Origin: Streptomyces sp. NBC_00377
Lineage (GTDB): Bacteria; Actinomycetota; Actinomycetes; Streptomycetales; Streptomycetaceae
DNA length: 64,000 nt
Assembly: GCF_036075115.1 (NCBI RefSeq)
Contig: NZ_CP107958.1
Span: forward strand, 7,068,001 to 7,132,000
Reading direction: 5' to 3'
Shown in pieces: positions 8,695 through 17,402 of this stretch. The notes under the pieces are model-generated. The model searched no databases. It had not been told where the DNA came from and worked only from the letters and a program-made list of their open reading frames with translations. The position numbers and the translations under genes are program-made. Numbering within the stretch: the stretch's first letter is position 1; every line of letters starts with the position of its first letter.

Positions 8695-10235
8695 GCGGGC
8701 GCTCCCGGTGGAATGAAAGGCAGTCCTTGTGGCGCGCCCGACTCGATGAGCCGCCAGAGCGCGTCGGTGTCCGCGTGCTGTTCGATCAGGTCGCCGAGCC
8801 GGTCGAGCTGCTCCTCGCGCAGCGCGGCGAACGAGGTGTCGGCGGCGGGCACGAAACGACGGCCCGCGGCGGCCGCCACCTCGCGCAGGAAGGCCCGCCG
8901 GAATCCGTCCGACTCCAGTGAGCCGTGCCAGTGCGTGCCCCAGGTCTGCCCGACCCGGCAGCCGTCCAGGGCCTGCCCGCGGCCGTCGGAGAGGAACGGC
9001 TCCCCGCCGGTGACGTCGGCGACCCCGTGATGGATCTCGTACCCCTCGACCCGCTCGCCGAGGGCTTCCCCGACCGGCCGGGTGAGGGTCTTCTCGCGGG
9101 CGAACCGCACCCGGACCGGCAGGACTCCGAGGCCCTCCACCTGTCCGAGCCGGCTCTCGACCTCGTCCTCGATGTGCTCGCCGAGGATCTGGAAACCCCC
9201 GCAGATGCCGAGGACGGGCCGCTGCTCGGCGACCCTGCGCAGGACGGCCTCGGCCAGCCCCCGCTCGCGGAGCCACTCCAGGGCGCGCACGGTGCCCCGG
9301 GTCCCCGGGATCACCACCAGGTCCGCGTCGGCCAGTTCCTCCGGCCGGTCCACGAACCGCACGACCACGCCGGGTTCGGCGGCCAGCGCGTCCACGTCCG
9401 TGAAGTTGGACATGAGCGGCACCGCGCAGACGGCGACCCGCAGCACGTCCTCACCGACGGGCGGGGCGGTGTTCGACTCCCGCACGGTCCCCCGCAGCGA
9501 CACCCTCAGGCCGTCCTCCTCGTCGATCCCCAGCCCGTGCCGGAACGGCAGTACGCCGTAGGTCCGCCGGCCGGTGAGCCCGTGCAGCATGTCCAGGCCC
9601 GGCTCCAGCAGGGAGACGTCCCCCCGGAACTTGTTGACCAGGAACCCGGCGACCAGCTCCTGGTCCTCGGGCGAGAGCAGGGCGACGGTCCCGAAGAAGG
9701 AGGCGAAGACGCCCCCGCGGTCGATGTCGCCGACGACGAGCACGGGCAGCCGCGCGCCGCGCGCGATCCCCATGTTCACGATGTCGGTCCGCCGCAGGTT
9801 GATCTCGGCCGGACTGCCCGCCCCCTCACAGATCACCGCGTCATACGTGCCCCGCAACTCGGCGAGGCAGTCGAGAACGGTTCCGAGGAGCCGTTGCTGC
9901 CGCCCGCCGTGGTAGCCACGGGCGCTCATCTCGCCCACCGGCTTGCCGAGCAGCACGACCTGGCTGCTCTGCTCTCCGCCCGGCTTGAGCAGCACGGGGT
10001 TCATCAGCGCGGTCGGCTCCACCCGGCAGGCCTGCGCCTGCATGGCCTGCGCCCGCCCGATCTCGGCGCCCTCCCGCGTCACGAACGAGTTGAGGGACAT
10101 GTTCTGTGCCTTGAACGGTGCGACCTTCACCCCCTGCCGCACCAGCCACCGGCAGATACCGGCCGTGACGACGCTCTTGCCGGCGTCGGAGGTGGTGCCG
10201 GCGACGAGGAGACCTCCGCCCGGACCCCCGCTCAT
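8691..10235 (-). CDS. cobQ: cobyric acid synthase
   Basis: Predicted 514 aa, close to the usual 480-510. The N-terminal ATPase domain begins LLVAGTTSDAGKSVVTAGICR and includes PFKAQNMSLNSFVT and GDIDRGGVFASFFGT, which are diagnostic for CobQ/CbiP. The C-terminal glutamine amidotransferase has its nucleophile in VLGICGGFQILG and a histidine in GTHWHGSLES. It amidates side chains b, d, e and g of adenosylcobyrinic acid diamide. The ATG at 10235 overlaps the cbiB stop, and the TGA overlaps the cobN start, four bases each. Confidence 0.95.
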   Translation of the reverse strand: MSGGPGGGLLVAGTTSDAGKSVVTAGICRWLVRQGVKVAPFKAQNMSLNSFVTREGAEIGRAQAMQAQACRVEPTALMNPVLLKPGGEQSSQVVLLGKPVGEMSARGYHGGRQQRLLGTVLDCLAELRGTYDAVICEGAGSPAEINLRRTDIVNMGIARGARLPVLVVGDIDRGGVFASFFGTVALLSPEDQELVAGFLVNKFRGDVSLLEPGLDMLHGLTGRRTYGVLPFRHGLGIDEEDGLRVSLRGTVRESNTAPPVGEDVLRVAVCAVPLMSNFTDVDALAAEPGVVVRFVDRPEELADADLVVIPGTRGTVRALEWLRERGLAEAVLRRVAEQRPVLGICGGFQILGEHIEDEVESRLGQVEGLGVLPVRVRFAREKTLTRPVGEALGERVEGYEIHHGVADVTGGEPFLSDGRGQALDGCRVGQTWGTHWHGSLESDGFRRAFLREVAAAAGRRFVPAADTSFAALREEQLDRLGDLIEQHADTDALWRLIESGAPQGLPFIPPGAPA

Positions 10236-11218
10236 GACGTACCGCCCTTCAATGGGTCCTTCGTGACGGAGCGCGTGGCGGCGACGCGTGGGGTGACCGC
10301 TCGCGCGGCGACGGTCACGCCGAGCGCGAGCAGGCCGACGCGGCGGGAGAGCCGTGCGGCGCGTTCGATGTCGCGGACGACGACGGGCCGCCCGGCGGTC
10401 CCGTTCAGGACGGGCCGGTGTTCCACCCGCCCGGCGTACGACAGGGTCCCGCCCAGCCGCACTCCCAGGGCGCCCGCGAAGGACGCCTCCACCGGCCCCG
10501 CGTTGGGACTCGGATGCCGGCGGGCGTCGGCACGCCAGGCGCGCAGCGCGCCCCGCGGATCGTCCCCGGCGACGGCGGCGAGCGCGGCGGTCAGCCGGGC
10601 TCCGGGCCAGCCGGCGACGTCGTCGAGGCGGGCGGCGGCCCACCCGTAGCGCAGATACCTCGGCGAGCGGTGCCCGACCATGGCGTCCAGGGTGTTGACG
10701 GCCCGGAACCCCAGCAGCCCCGGCACCCCGCCCACGGCGCCCCACACCAGGGCACCCACGACGGCGTCGGAGGTGTTCTCGGCGACGGACTCCACGACCG
10801 CGCGGGCGATCCCGTCGGCGTCCAGTGCCTGCGGGTCACGTCCGCACAGATGGGGCAGCCGCTCCCGGGCGGCCTCGAGATCCCCCGCCTCGAGGGCCCG
10901 TCCGACGGCCCGGGCCTCGCGGACGAGGGAACTGCCCCCGACGACGGCCCAGGCGGCGGCGGAGACGAGAGCGACGGAAGCGGCGGGGGAGCGCCGTACG
11001 GCCTTCTCGGCCACGGCTCCCAGGCCCGCGGCCCCACCGGCGCAGACGACGGCGTGGAGGGCGCCCCATCCCCGGTGGTCACGCCACAGCAGCCGCTCCA
11101 CGGCGCCGGCGGCCCGCCCGAACGCGGCGACCGGATGCCCGCGGCGCGGATCGCCGAGCAGCAGGTCGCCCAGAAGGCCGGTGGCGGCGCCGTACGCGTA
11201 GAGGCGATCGGCACGCAT
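10232..11218 (-). CDS. cobD: adenosylcobinamide-phosphate synthase (CbiB/CobD)
   Basis: Predicted 328 aa integral membrane protein. It opens with AYGAATGLLGDLLLGDPRRGHPVAAFGR, the family signature, and has several hydrophobic segments plus VVESVAENTSDAVVGALVWGA and DAMVGHRSPRYLRYGWAAARLDD, both conserved in CbiB. The enzyme joins the aminopropanol (phosphate) arm to adenosylcobyric acid. It is the first gene of the operon and lies just downstream of the riboswitch, with about 80 bases between the core and the ATG. An in-frame upstream start is less likely because the riboswitch would then be translated. Confidence 0.93.
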   Translation of the reverse strand: MRADRLYAYGAATGLLGDLLLGDPRRGHPVAAFGRAAGAVERLLWRDHRGWGALHAVVCAGGAAGLGAVAEKAVRRSPAASVALVSAAAWAVVGGSSLVREARAVGRALEAGDLEAARERLPHLCGRDPQALDADGIARAVVESVAENTSDAVVGALVWGAVGGVPGLLGFRAVNTLDAMVGHRSPRYLRYGWAAARLDDVAGWPGARLTAALAAVAGDDPRGALRAWRADARRHPSPNAGPVEASFAGALGVRLGGTLSYAGRVEHRPVLNGTAGRPVVVRDIERAARLSRRVGLLALGVTVAARAVTPRVAATRSVTKDPLKGGTS

Positions 11219-11309
11219 CGGCTCAGCCGGCCGTGCGGTCGGGCAGCGACCTTGCGGGGTACCTCAACGGCCCAGCGAGCATGGCGATATGTCCTCACTC
11301 AGGGTGTCC

Positions 11310-11450
11310 ACGCCCTGGTTCGACGAGACCGGCGGCGAGAGTTCCTGGCTCCCGGGGGTTTCTACCCCGGTGACAGTGGCGGGACCGCGCCGGATTCACA
11401 CCGGCTTCCTCTTCTGCCGCCGTACATGGCCCGGGCAGTCCACCACGGGC
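11310..11450 (-). promoter_or_regulatory. cobalamin (B12) riboswitch
   Basis: Read on the minus strand, the segment contains GAAGCCGGTGTGAATCCGGC, then GCGGTCCCGCCACTGT, then GGGAGCCAGGAACTC. These are the conserved core blocks and B12 box of the cobalamin riboswitch, in the right order and spacing. It lies directly upstream of the first cobalamin gene, so adenosylcobalamin binding would lower expression of the operon. The ends given are approximate because the outer P1 stem was not folded. Confidence 0.92.
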
Positions 11451-11550
11451 CCGGAAGGGCCGTCAACTTGCTGTTGACCTGCGGGGGGAGAGTGTGCAGA
11501 ACCCCACACGGGCCCGATCGGCGGGGTCACAGGCAACGGGTCACGACGAA

Positions 11551-11588
11551 CGAGGGGTGCGGGACGGTGATCCGTCCCGCACCCCTCG
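11551..11588. terminator. 17-bp hairpin terminator
   Basis: A perfect inverted repeat with arms CGAGGGGTGCGGGACGG (11551-11567) and its complement (11572-11588) encloses the loop TGAT. It sits 18 bases after the stop of the small membrane gene of the phosphate-transport pair (minus strand) and upstream of the cobalamin operon leader. It probably ends the pit transcript and insulates the riboswitch promoter. There is no U-tract, as is common in Streptomyces. Confidence 0.75.
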
Positions 11589-11605
11589 CTCGTCGATGTG
11601 ATGTG

Positions 11606-11827
11606 TCAGGCGACGATCAGTGAGATCCCGTAGGCCACCGCCGCCGCGCAGGCCGCGAAGCACGCGTACGCGCCGGTCACCGCGAGGGTGGCCGAGCCGC
11701 CCTCGGCCGTCGCCCGTTCCTGCCGCGACAGGCCCATGACGCCGAGGGTGAACAGGGCCACGAGGCCCACGGTGACCACGAGGCTGACGCCGAAGACGGA
11801 GCCCAGGGCTGCCCAGTCGATCTTCAT
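11606..11827 (-). CDS. small membrane protein downstream of pit
   Basis: Predicted 73 aa with two hydrophobic segments (about residues 10-33, SVFGVSLVVTVGLVALFTLGV, and 47-72) joined by a short charged loop containing RQERATAEGG. The ATG lies 34 bases after the pit stop, on the same strand, so it is probably co-transcribed. I recognise no domain. The constant pairing with a Pit transporter suggests an accessory or stabilising subunit in the membrane, but that is inference. Confidence 0.75.
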   Translation of the reverse strand: MKIDWAALGSVFGVSLVVTVGLVALFTLGVMGLSRQERATAEGGSATLAVTGAYACFAACAAAVAYGISLIVA

Positions 11828-11861
11828 GCTGCTTCTCTTCCTTCGTACCGGGTGCGCGGAC

Positions 11862-13118
11862 TCAGACGGCCGCGGCCGGGGGAGCGGCGGGGGTCGCGGG
11901 CTCGACGGCGGGGCCGGGGATCGTGGCCGTCAGGTCCGTGGCGAGGTCCTCGGCGAGGATGCCCACGGGCGGCGGGGTGACGACGGCGATCGCCGTCGTG
12001 ATGACGCCCGCCGGCTCCTCGGCCGCGTTGACGTTCGAGGCGTCGACGACCTCGCGCCGGGAGATCTTCCAGATGGCCGCGCTGGAGGCGATCAGGAAGA
12101 CCGCGACGACGGCCGTGCCCCAGTCGCCGAGGTCGGTGACGGACTCGGCGAGCGCGCCCACCAGGGCCGCGGCCGGGAGCGTCAGACCCCAGGCGACGAA
12201 CATGCGGGTCGCCGTCGACCAGCGGACCACACCGCCCTTGCGGCCCAGTCCCGCGCCCATCACCGCACCGGAGACCGAGTGGGTGGTGGAGAGGGAGAAA
12301 CCGAGGTGGGAGGAGGCCAGGATGACCGTGGCCGCGCTGGTCTGGGCGGCGAAGCCCTGCTGCGGCTGGAGGTCGGTCAGGCCCTTGCCCATGGTGCGGA
12401 TGATGCGCCAGCCGCCGAGGTAGGTGCCGAGGGCGATGGCCATGCCGGCGGAGAGGATGACCCAGGTGGGCGGGTCGGAGTCGGGGGCCACGGCGCCGCC
12501 GGCGACCAGGGCCAGGGTGATGATGCCCATCGTCTTCTGCGCGTCGTTGGTGCCGTGCGCGAGGGACACCAGGCCGGCCGAGGCGATCTGGCCCGTGCGG
12601 TAGCCCTTGGCCGCCGCCTTGCCGTCGGCCTTCTTGCCGAGGGTGTAGGACAGGCGGGTCGCGAGCATCGCCGCGACTCCCGCGACGATCGGTGCCGCGA
12701 TCGCCGGGATCAGCACCTTGGTGACCAGGGCGTCACCGTGCACCGCGCCCGTACCGGCCGAGGCGATGGTGGCGCCGATCAGACCGCCCATCAGGGCGTG
12801 CGAGGAACTGGAGGGCAGGCCCACCAGCCAGGTCAGCAGGTTCCAGAGGATCGCGCCGACCAGGGCGGCGAAGATGACCTCGGGACGGATGCCGGTCTCG
12901 TCGACGAGACCCTTGGAGATCGTGTTGGCGACCTCCACCGAGAGGAAAGCGCCCACAAGGTTCAGCGCGGCGGACATGGCCACCGCGACCTTGGGCTTGA
13001 GTGCACCGGTCGAGATGGTGGTGGCCATCGCGTTGGCGGTGTCGTGGAAACCGTTCGTGAAATCGAACGCGAGTGCGGTTACGACCACAATCGCGAGGAT
13101 CAGCGAGAAGCTTTCCAT
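11862..13118 (-). CDS. pit: inorganic phosphate transporter, Pit family
   Basis: Predicted 418 aa with many hydrophobic helices. The N-terminal family signature FTNGFHDTANAMATTISTGAL and the repeated C-terminal counterpart SLAHGTNDAQKTMGIITLAL are the duplicated GFHDxAN / GANDxQK motifs of Pit low-affinity phosphate permeases. It moves phosphate or metal-phosphate with protons. The last 60 residues are an Ala/Pro-rich, probably cytoplasmic tail. A PHO-box-like repeat lies 48 bases upstream of the ATG, so PhoP control is likely. The following 73-aa membrane gene shares its transcript. Confidence 0.94.
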   Translation of the reverse strand: MESFSLILAIVVVTALAFDFTNGFHDTANAMATTISTGALKPKVAVAMSAALNLVGAFLSVEVANTISKGLVDETGIRPEVIFAALVGAILWNLLTWLVGLPSSSSHALMGGLIGATIASAGTGAVHGDALVTKVLIPAIAAPIVAGVAAMLATRLSYTLGKKADGKAAAKGYRTGQIASAGLVSLAHGTNDAQKTMGIITLALVAGGAVAPDSDPPTWVILSAGMAIALGTYLGGWRIIRTMGKGLTDLQPQQGFAAQTSAATVILASSHLGFSLSTTHSVSGAVMGAGLGRKGGVVRWSTATRMFVAWGLTLPAAALVGALAESVTDLGDWGTAVVAVFLIASSAAIWKISRREVVDASNVNAAEEPAGVITTAIAVVTPPPVGILAEDLATDLTATIPGPAVEPATPAAPPAAAV

Positions 13119-13165
13119 TTACCCAGGCAATCGTTCGAAGTCATTGGCAGGTCGACCGTAGGCAA

Positions 13166-13187
13166 TCTGGGTGAACGGAAGATGAAC
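13166..13187 (-). promoter_or_regulatory. PHO box-like direct repeat
   Basis: On the minus strand two adjacent 11-base units read GTTCATCTTCC and GTTCACCCAGA, both matching the GTTCA-type half-site of Streptomyces PhoP operators. They lie 48-69 bases before the pit start codon. Binding by PhoP would couple pit to phosphate supply; the sign of control cannot be read from the sequence. Confidence 0.65.
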
Positions 13188-13675
13188 TGAGCAGGGCGTC
13201 CGGGTGTCCGTGCGAGGGGGTCGGCGGGAGCGCCCCGGCACCCGGCGCGGGACGGGGCAAGCGCCGTACGGACGCCTGCCTTTCGCGAACCCCGACGGCT
13301 CGCTCCAACGGCACCCCGAGAGACATCGGTCACCCCGTGACGGGCCGCCCACAGGGCGTGATCCGCGGCGCACCGACCCCCTGGGAGCGGCTGCCCGTCC
13401 GTGCGGCGATCCCGCCGTCCCGGCGCCGGCCGACGCCACCGCCTTCGCGGCCGCAGCCACCGCATGACGGGACCGCCGCCCTCGTGCATGAGGCCCCTGT
13501 CGTCGTGTCGGGTCCGCGCCCGTCGTGTACGAAACGACGTGTCCCGGGCTCCGTGTCCGAGCTCCCCTCCGGCAGGGCGGCGCAGCAGGCGGCCGGGAAC
13601 AGCGAGGCGGCCGCTTTCCGGCCCGCACACCCACGGCCGGCGGCAGCCCCCTGCGGCTCCTGGCAGGATCGCGGC
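13188..13675. other. intergenic region between pit and class II aldolase
   Basis: About 490 bases between divergent genes. It has no frame that looks translated: the possible frames are proline/arginine-rich on both strands with no family motif. Apart from the PHO-like box at its left edge I see no long repeat or hairpin. It presumably carries the promoters of both flanking genes. Confidence 0.5.
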
Positions 13676-14407
13676 ATGGCTGAGCAGCGACGCGAGCAGG
13701 GGGACACCCGGGATCACCGGGACGGCGTACCGGGCACGGACGGGCGGCGCGGCAGACACGCCGTCCCCGAGGAGGCACGGGCCTGGGAGGCGCTCGTGAC
13801 GGCGGCCCGCCGCACCGTGGCCGACCGGCTGGTCGTCGGCACCTCGGGCAACGTCTCGGTACGTGTCGGCGACACCGTGCTGGTCACCCCGTCGGGCGTG
13901 CCCTACGACCGGCTCACCCCGGACGACGTGACGGGCGTCGACCTCACCGGCCGGCAGGTGCTCGGCGGCCTGCGCCCGACGAGCGAGCTGCCCATGCACC
14001 TGGCCGTCTACCGCACCACGGACGCCGAAGCGATCGTCCACACCCACGCCGTCCACGCGACCGCCGTCTCGACCCTCGTCACCGAGCTCCCCAGGGTCCA
14101 CTACATGGCGGGCGCGCTCGGCGGCCCGGTCCGGGTCGCCCCCTACGCGCTCTACGGCACCGACGAGTTGGCCGAGAACGTGCTCCGGGCGCTCGAAGGA
14201 CGCAGTGGCTGCCTCCTTCAGAACCACGGCACGCTCACCCACGGCACCACCCTCGACCAGGCCTACGACCGCACGGCCCAACTGGAGTGGATGTGCCGCC
14301 TGTGGCTGACGGCCGCGTCGGTACCGGGCCTGAGCCCCTCGCTCCTGACGGAGGAACAGATCGGGGAGGCGGGCGAACGGCTGCGCGGGTACGGGCAGCG
14401 CCACTGA
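13676..14407 (+). CDS. class II aldolase/adducin family protein
   Basis: Predicted 243 aa. After a polar N-terminus of about 30 residues come the class II aldolase blocks: GTSGNVSVRV (phosphate-binding), TPSGVPYDRLTPDDV, the acidic TSELPMHLAVY, the zinc-binding HTHAVHAT and a third histidine in LLQNHGTLT. These resemble L-fuculose-phosphate aldolase and related enzymes that split sugar phosphates to dihydroxyacetone phosphate plus an aldehyde. The ATG at 13676 is chosen because coding character begins there. The exact substrate is unknown and no sugar operon is adjacent. Confidence 0.85.
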   Translation: MAEQRREQGDTRDHRDGVPGTDGRRGRHAVPEEARAWEALVTAARRTVADRLVVGTSGNVSVRVGDTVLVTPSGVPYDRLTPDDVTGVDLTGRQVLGGLRPTSELPMHLAVYRTTDAEAIVHTHAVHATAVSTLVTELPRVHYMAGALGGPVRVAPYALYGTDELAENVLRALEGRSGCLLQNHGTLTHGTTLDQAYDRTAQLEWMCRLWLTAASVPGLSPSLLTEEQIGEAGERLRGYGQRH

Positions 14408-14541
14408 CCCGCCGCCCGGCCGCCCGGACAGGCGCGGACGAGCGGTCCTCACCCGGCCGCGCCCGGCCGCGCCTGCCCCCGGGCCCCTTCGGCCGGGCTC
14501 CACCACTGGCCGGGAGGAGGGCGGGCCAGGACACTGGACGC

Positions 14542-15693
14542 GTGCGCACTGTCAGAGCGACGGCCGCCGCCGTCACCGCAGCCCTGGCCGCGGGAGCCGC
14601 CAGCGTCGCCGCCGGCCGGCTGGCCAGCGACGCCGCGCTGAAGGCACCGCCCGGCCGGCCCCTGCCCACCGAACCCCGGCTCACCGTGCACGGCACGGCC
14701 GCCGGCCAGATCACCCTCACCCGTGACCTGGCCACGCTGCGCCCCGGCACCTACGGCCTCTCCGGCAAGGGCTCCCACGCGGTCCTGGGCCCCCTCCTGC
14801 CCACCGCCCCGCACTCCGCCGACACCGTCGTGCGCCGCCTGGAGCGGGTCACCCACGGCAGCCTGAACCCCGGCGACGCGGTCTGGCTCACCCCCAACCT
14901 CCATGTCGGCAACCCCTCCAGCGCCCTCGGGCTCGACCACGCCGACGTCGACATCCCGGGCGAGCTGGGCAACCTGCCCGCCTGGTTCGTACCCGGGGCG
15001 CGCAACACCTGGGTGATCGCCGTGCACGGCCTGGGCACCACCCGGGAACACGCCCTGAACCTCATGGGCTTCCTGCACCGCCGCCACTTCCCCGTGCTCG
15101 CCCTGGCCCACCGCGGCGACCTCGGCGCACCCCGTTCCCCGGACGGCCTCAACCACCTGGGCGAGACCGAGTGGCGCGACCTGGACGCCGCGATGCGGTA
15201 CGCCGTCCGGCACGGCGCCCGACGCGTCGTCCTGCTCGGCTGGTCCACCGGGGCCACCATGGCGCTGCGCGCCGCCGCCGACTCCGGGCTGCGCGACATC
15301 GTCTCCGGGCTGGTGCTGGACTCCCCGGTCCTCGACTGGCGGACGACGGTGCGCGCCCTCGCCGCCGCCCGGCACACCCCCGGCGCGCTGCTGCCGCTGG
15401 CCGTCCGCGCCGCCGAGGGCCGCACCGGCCTGCACACCGGCCCCGGAGGCCGGGGCCCCGGTGGTCACGCCGACACGGCCGCCGACCCCGGCCGGCTGAA
15501 GGTCCCGACCCTCGTGCTGCACGGCCCCGACGACGCCGTCGCTCCCTGGAGCGCCTCACGCCGCCTCGCCGCCCGCCGCCCCGAGCTGGTCACCCTGCAC
15601 ACCGTCCGCCACGCCCCGCACGGCGCCATGTGGAATCCCGACCCCGCGGCCTACGAGGAGGCACTGCGCCGCTTCCTGACCCCGCTGATGTGA
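14542..15693 (+). CDS. alpha/beta hydrolase, membrane-anchored or secreted
   Basis: Predicted 383 aa from GTG at 14542. An N-terminal hydrophobic Ala-rich segment (residues about 5-27) looks like a signal or anchor. The catalytic domain has VIAVHGLGTTREHAL (oxyanion region), the nucleophile elbow LLGWSTGATMA with Ser, a late Asp in LHGPDDAVAPW and a His in HAPHGAMW, so the Ser-Asp-His triad is complete. The middle section (GDAVWLTPNLHVGNPSSALG) precedes the fold. It probably acts as an esterase or lipase outside the cytoplasm; the substrate is unknown. Confidence 0.78.
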   Translation: MRTVRATAAAVTAALAAGAASVAAGRLASDAALKAPPGRPLPTEPRLTVHGTAAGQITLTRDLATLRPGTYGLSGKGSHAVLGPLLPTAPHSADTVVRRLERVTHGSLNPGDAVWLTPNLHVGNPSSALGLDHADVDIPGELGNLPAWFVPGARNTWVIAVHGLGTTREHALNLMGFLHRRHFPVLALAHRGDLGAPRSPDGLNHLGETEWRDLDAAMRYAVRHGARRVVLLGWSTGATMALRAAADSGLRDIVSGLVLDSPVLDWRTTVRALAAARHTPGALLPLAVRAAEGRTGLHTGPGGRGPGGHADTAADPGRLKVPTLVLHGPDDAVAPWSASRRLAARRPELVTLHTVRHAPHGAMWNPDPAAYEEALRRFLTPLM

Positions 15694-15855
15694 TCCGGCG
15701 CCGTGCGTGGGGCTCGTCCGTGAGTCCGCTCCGGTGGGTTCGCGACGGGTTCCTCGACCGCTGCCGACGGTTCCGTTCAAGCCCGTACCACTGGCCTGAA
15801 GGCGTCTCCCCGTCCCGCGCGAGAGCCGGTGCCTTGGCCAGTCCCGTAGCCCGCC

Positions 15856-17340
15856 GTGACATTCCGTTTGGGTTTTCGGACCGTCAACCGGAAGACTGCA
15901 CCCGTGACGTCCCGTATCCCGCGCGACTCCAGGCTTCGACTCGTCCGCCCGCGACCCCTGGCCGCCGCACCCTCAGCTGTGAACGAGCGGCGCCCGCGCC
16001 GCCCCGCCCCCCGCCCCCCGGAGGGCACCCCGGCCCCGGCGGAGCTGGCCAGAATGGCGCGCTCCGGACTGGCCGCCGCCGCCCGCGTCGCCCGCTGGGC
16101 CGACAACGCCCTCGGCCCCGGCCGGGACGCGGCCACGGCCGACGGCAAGGCCACGCTCTCCGACGCGACCGCCGAACGGGCCGCCGCCGATCTGGGCCTG
16201 ACCACGGATCGGATCCGCGCCGACTGGGACACCGCACGCCTCGCCGGGCTCGTCGAGGTGCACGGCGACAGCGCCCGGCCCGGCTGGCGGCTGCGCGCCT
16301 GGAACCGCGACGACAGCGCCGTCCTGCGCGGCTGGGTCGCCCTGTTCGACGCGTGGTCGCTCGCCTCCCCGGAGCCGGAGGACCAGGAGCCCGGCGCCGT
16401 CGCCGAGGTCGTCTCGGCCATGCCCCAGGTCCTGTCCTTCCTCCAGCTCTCCGCCGGGCCCGTCCCCGTCGAGCAGCTCCTGGACCTGCTCCGCCAGCGC
16501 GTCACCGAACTGCGCACCGAGCGCTGCGAGGTGCCTTACAGCGCCGGCTCGGAACCCGCGACGCCGATCGCCCCGGTCCTCTCCGCCGACGCCGACCCGG
16601 CCGAGCCCGCCCAGGACGCCGAACTCGCCCCCCTCCTCGACTGGGCGCTGCACGCCCTCGCCGCCGTGGGCGCCCTCACCTGCGGCGGCGGACAGGCCAC
16701 GCTCACACCGCTGGGCAGCTGGGCGGTCTGGGTCAAGCTGGAGCAGATCTGCGTCGCCGCGCAGAGCCCCGCCGGCAACATCGAGCAGTCGGCCGAGGCC
16801 ATGCTCCGCGGCTGCGCCCAACTGCGTCCGAACGCGGCCCGAGCCGAGTACCGGGCCTGGCTCGCCGCCCGTACCGTCGGCAGCGCCGTCGCCGAACTGC
16901 TCCTCGCCGCCCGCGGCGACGACGCCCTGCTGCGCGGCCTCGCCTTCGAGGCCTTGCGCGTCGTCGGCGCCCCCGCCGAGCCCGATGTCCGCGCGGTCGT
17001 CGACGAACCGGCCCTGCGGCCCTACGCGCTGCTCTGGCTCGCCGAGCACGACGGAGTCGACCCGGAGGACGCCCACGAGGTGCTCACCCGCCAGGAGGCC
17101 ACCTGGCTGTGGGTGGACACCGCCGCGGCCGTCGCCGACCACGGGGAGGCGCCGATGCTCGTGCGTCACCTCGAGTCGGCCTTGCAGCCGACGGTCCCCG
17201 CGCTGCTGACCGAGGTGCGGGCCGTCGGGCATCCGCGCACGGTGCAGGTACTGGTGGCACTCGCCGCCGCGCACCCCGACCCGGCGCTGGCCAAGGCCGT
17301 ACGCCGGGCCGCCTTCCAGGTGCACACCGGAGGCAGCTGA
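15856..17340 (+). CDS. conserved actinobacterial protein of unknown function
   Basis: Predicted up to 494 aa from GTG at 15856, but the first 50 residues are Arg/Pro-rich, no ribosome binding site is visible, and a start near 15904 or 16054 is equally possible. Residues about 85-150 (KATLSDATAERAAADLGLTT ... GLVEVHGD) look like a winged helix-turn-helix. The C-terminal half is rich in Ala/Leu helices, with blocks ending in HPRTVQVLVALAAAHPDPALAKAVRRAAF that resemble HEAT-like repeats. No enzymatic motif is seen. I cannot name the family, and DNA binding is only a guess from the first domain. Confidence 0.6.
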   Translation: MTFRLGFRTVNRKTAPVTSRIPRDSRLRLVRPRPLAAAPSAVNERRPRRPAPRPPEGTPAPAELARMARSGLAAAARVARWADNALGPGRDAATADGKATLSDATAERAAADLGLTTDRIRADWDTARLAGLVEVHGDSARPGWRLRAWNRDDSAVLRGWVALFDAWSLASPEPEDQEPGAVAEVVSAMPQVLSFLQLSAGPVPVEQLLDLLRQRVTELRTERCEVPYSAGSEPATPIAPVLSADADPAEPAQDAELAPLLDWALHALAAVGALTCGGGQATLTPLGSWAVWVKLEQICVAAQSPAGNIEQSAEAMLRGCAQLRPNAARAEYRAWLAARTVGSAVAELLLAARGDDALLRGLAFEALRVVGAPAEPDVRAVVDEPALRPYALLWLAEHDGVDPEDAHEVLTRQEATWLWVDTAAAVADHGEAPMLVRHLESALQPTVPALLTEVRAVGHPRTVQVLVALAAAHPDPALAKAVRRAAFQVHTGGS

Positions 17341-17402
17341 ATCAGTTCCGCACCCGCCTCCGCACGCTCGCGGAGCGGCCCGCTGGGGCTCCGGAGCGGT
17401 CG

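Noticed and set aside
10591..11298. Frame that starts in the riboswitch region and overlaps cbiB
   Set aside because: It has no membrane pattern or family motif and lies in another frame of a well-supported gene.
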